DNA of 7,267 bases, from NCBI RefSeq assembly GCF_031461075.1, contig NZ_JAVKPK010000108.1, positions 1 through 7,267 on the forward strand. Reading direction: 5' to 3'. The DNA comes from Methanosarcina baikalica (GTDB lineage Archaea > Halobacteriota > Methanosarcinia > Methanosarcinales > Methanosarcinaceae). This document shows positions 5,360 through 7,267 of this stretch, one piece after another (positions within the stretch are counted from its first letter, which is position 1; every line of letters starts with the position of its first letter). The position numbers and the translations under genes are program-made. The notes under the pieces were generated by a model, which was given only the letters and a program-made list of their open reading frames with translations, was not told where the DNA came from and ran no database searches.

Positions 5360-6847
5360 AGGCCTGTTATTTTCCTCTTCAAGATTTTCAAAATCTTTAA
5401 AGTCCCCATCCAGGGTCTGTTTTTTAAAGGTTCTCTTCTTCAAGTAAAATGCAACTACTAAAACTGCAAGTAAAAGAACTATAGGAAATTTAAAAAAATC
5501 GAGAAATTCCAGAAGCTTTGAAGGGCTTTTTGCAGAGGCCGAGTTCTCTACAGCGGAATTTTCGTTATTTTTTATATCAACCGGCGCTTTACCTGTGGAG
5601 GCCGAAGCAATCTCAACTATATTTTCAACGCCTCCGGTCATTGCCGTACCTTCTTTTAACGGCAGTCCGGTTTCTCCTGCCTTAATTGTGTCAGATTCTT
5701 GAATGTCTTCTTGGGAAAGAAAACTTTTGTCTCCAAAGAGCAATGCAAAAGCCGTGGAATTCCGCTCAAAAAGATATGCTGCCCCTGCATCGCTTCCTGC
5801 AACAAGGGTTGAGCTATCGCGAGAAATGGATAAGCTGTTGATATTTCCTCCGCAGCTGTAGTTCCAAAACTCGTTCCCTTCCATACTAAGGACATAGAGC
5901 GTATCATCCCAGCTTCCGGCTGCAATGAATGATGTATCCGGGGAAACTGCCACACTGTAGACGTCATCTTTTACCTGATAGTCCCAGAGTTTTGTCCCGG
6001 TACTGTTAAACAGGTAGATTTTGTCGTCAAAACTCCCTGCTGCAAGATATGAGCCATTACTTGTTAGCGAAACACTGCTTATCCAGTAAGCAGGATTGTG
6101 AATCCAGGAAAATTCTCCTTTCTGGTCAAAAAGATAGACGTTATAATTGGACCCACCGGCAGCCACATAATAAGCTGATGGAGTCATACACACACTATTG
6201 ATTACACTGCCTGTCTTCTGTTTCCATATATTGTTTCCTTTGCTGTCAAAGAGGTAGACACACCGATTGGAACCCCCGGATGCAATATAAGATCCATCTC
6301 TGGAGATGGCAATACTCCGGACTGCATCCCCGGAATCAAAATTCCATAAAAGTTTACCTTCTCTATTAAAGAAGTAAACCTTACCGTCCTCACTGCCAGC
6401 TGCTACATGCGAACCATCGGAAGAGACCGCCACACTATTCAGGCTGCCCCCGGTTTCGTAACTCCAGAGCAAAGCTCCTTCCCGGTTAAAAAAATATACT
6501 TTCTTATCATTACTTCCTGCGGCTACACGAGTCCCATCAGAAGAAATTGATACTGTATAAATCACATCTCCTGTAGTATAATTCCAAAGTTTCTTCCCCT
6601 CGGAATTAAAAAGAGAAACATTGTAATCAAATCCTCCGACTGCAAGGTAATTTCCGCTGGAAGAGAGGGAAACTGTATTGACTATGCATCCTGTTTCACA
6701 TTTGCAGAGAAGGTCAAAAGCCCTGGGTTCCGAAAGGTTTACATCCCCACTATTCAGGGCAACAGGGTCTGCACCCCCCACACCTGTAAACAGGCAGAAG
6801 AACAGACCCAGTGCCAGAAATAACCAAATTCCCGCTGAATGTTCCAT
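5351..6847 (-). CDS. Secreted, membrane-anchored beta-propeller protein (eight 40-residue WD40/PQQ-like repeats)
   Basis: Residues 1-26 are a signal peptide (hydrophobic 7-20, likely cut near VGGA). Eight tandem repeats of exactly 40 aa follow with no indels: 51-90, 91-130, 131-170, 171-210, 211-250, 251-290, 291-330 and 331-370. The consensus is xTGxxVxSVAVSxDGSYVAAGSxDxxVYLFNxEGxxLWxY, resembling WD40 in its middle and PQQ-type blades in the LFxxxGxxLW end. Repeat 8 is degenerate and lacks the LW. A low-complexity Ser/Glu/Asn linker (about 371-450) leads to a transmembrane helix at 454-469, then KKRTFKK and an acidic cytoplasmic tail. Seven N-glycosylation sequons (N37, N76, N89, N264, N281, N329, N363) fit an extracellular propeller. 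Ligand and role are unknown; a scaffold or sensor at the envelope is plausible. The ATG at 6847 has no clear Shine-Dalgarno, and no in-frame start lies just upstream. Confidence 0.9.
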   Translation of the reverse strand: MEHSAGIWLFLALGLFFCLFTGVGGADPVALNSGDVNLSEPRAFDLLCKCETGCIVNTVSLSSSGNYLAVGGFDYNVSLFNSEGKKLWNYTTGDVIYTVSISSDGTRVAAGSNDKKVYFFNREGALLWSYETGGSLNSVAVSSDGSHVAAGSEDGKVYFFNREGKLLWNFDSGDAVRSIAISRDGSYIASGGSNRCVYLFDSKGNNIWKQKTGSVINSVCMTPSAYYVAAGGSNYNVYLFDQKGEFSWIHNPAYWISSVSLTSNGSYLAAGSFDDKIYLFNSTGTKLWDYQVKDDVYSVAVSPDTSFIAAGSWDDTLYVLSMEGNEFWNYSCGGNINSLSISRDSSTLVAGSDAGAAYLFERNSTAFALLFGDKSFLSQEDIQESDTIKAGETGLPLKEGTAMTGGVENIVEIASASTGKAPVDIKNNENSAVENSASAKSPSKLLEFLDFFKFPIVLLLAVLVVAFYLKKRTFKKQTLDGDFKDFENLEEENNRPEN

Positions 6848-7267
6848 ACTAATTATAATAAAGGAGTTTATCCCACATGAATTTTTTGTAAGAGTTCTGT
6901 AGTGGAAATGGGCAGAAAAATGAAGAAGAACTCAAACTTAAAGCTGCTTTTGGAGCCGGACAACAACTAAAGATATGTATTTGTCGTGGAGTCAGTTACT
7001 GAAAACCAAAAGCACAAAAACTCTATATTTTTTCAAATATTTTTTCAAAAATAAAACAAGCATTTTTTGAATATGCAAAACAAGCTATCAGCTTTTGGTA
7101 CTCCTGGTTATTTTGCAAAACAAATTCTGCCTGAGGAATCAGACATTCTGAGAAGATAGATAGTAGAGGACAAAGGCGATAGACCTGGATCAGTTTTCGA
7201 AGGCATTGAGAACATGCTGCTGTTTATTTGCCGTTTATAACTCCCCGGCTTTCAATTCTGCAATATA
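6848..7267. other. AT-rich intergenic region upstream of the propeller gene, no supported gene
   Basis: I find no convincing coding region in these 420 nt. Minus-strand TATA-like candidates for the propeller gene are AAAATATAG (complement of 7024-7032) and ATACATATC near 6974-6982. A closer TTTATTATAATT (complement of 6851-6862) is too near the ATG to drive the annotated start. Short + strand open stretches at 6908-6970 (20 codons) and 7160-7240 (26 codons, no good start) are not supported as genes. Confidence 0.5.
7025..7048 (+). repeat. Perfect 12-bp tandem repeat, two copies
   Basis: ATATTTTTTCAA occurs twice back to back (7025-7036 and 7037-7048). Nearby, AAAACAAGC occurs at 7053-7061 and 7077-7085, and GCAAAACAA at 7075-7083 and 7115-7123. 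Such spaced AT-rich repeats upstream of a gene could be binding sites for a regulator of the propeller gene, or simple low-complexity sequence. Confidence 0.6.

Noticed and set aside
6908..6970. 20-codon + strand ORF MGRKMKKNSNLKLLLEPDNN
   Set aside because: It has no Shine-Dalgarno or promoter, and its length is expected by chance.

Overview
The window looks like chromosomal DNA of a methanogenic euryarchaeon, most likely Methanosarcina or a close relative. The support is the order eL7 (L7Ae) - eS28 - eL24 - Ndk - aIF5B - eS6, Shine-Dalgarno sites matching an archaeal 16S tail (GGAGG, GGTGA, GAGGTG), archaeal-type TATA boxes, AT-rich spacers, and a signal-anchored, sequon-rich beta-propeller protein of the kind common in Methanosarcina. 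The genus is inferred from protein character, not from a search.

Layout. Positions 1-534 are AT-rich and hold one small + strand gene for a lysine/arginine-tailed membrane peptide of unknown role, then an A-rich spacer. That spacer contains a GC hairpin with a U-rich tail that fits a terminator for the opposite strand. Positions 535-4299 are a minus-strand translation cluster, transcribed from right to left: rpl7ae, rps28e, rpl24e, ndk, infB (aIF5B), rps6e. The first three genes are tightly spaced. The ndk-infB gap (about 157 nt) and the infB-rps6e gap (110 nt) are longer and may hold regulatory or processing signals. For rps28e, ndk and infB the Shine-Dalgarno position favours a start slightly downstream of the longest open frame.

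Positions 4300-4611 are a divergent promoter region. It has a clear TATATATA box for the rightward gene and a perfect 8-bp hairpin next to the L7Ae ribosome binding site. Positions 4612-5259 (+) encode a compact radical SAM protein resembling the TatD-associated family. It is followed by a possible 20-codon ORF with a strong Shine-Dalgarno and a GTG start. Positions 5351-6847 (-) encode a secreted, membrane-anchored protein made of eight repeats of exactly 40 residues, predicted to be an eight-bladed beta-propeller outside the cell. Positions 6848-7267 show no convincing gene, only AT-rich sequence with short direct repeats.

The translation genes form one functional unit: ribosomal proteins, NTP supply by Ndk, and subunit joining by aIF5B. 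The radical SAM, propeller and small membrane genes have no evident link to that unit. I see no mobile element, CRISPR array or clear defence system. The least understood parts are the radical SAM gene with its possible mini-ORF, the indel-free propeller, and RNA structures upstream of rpl7ae and infB.
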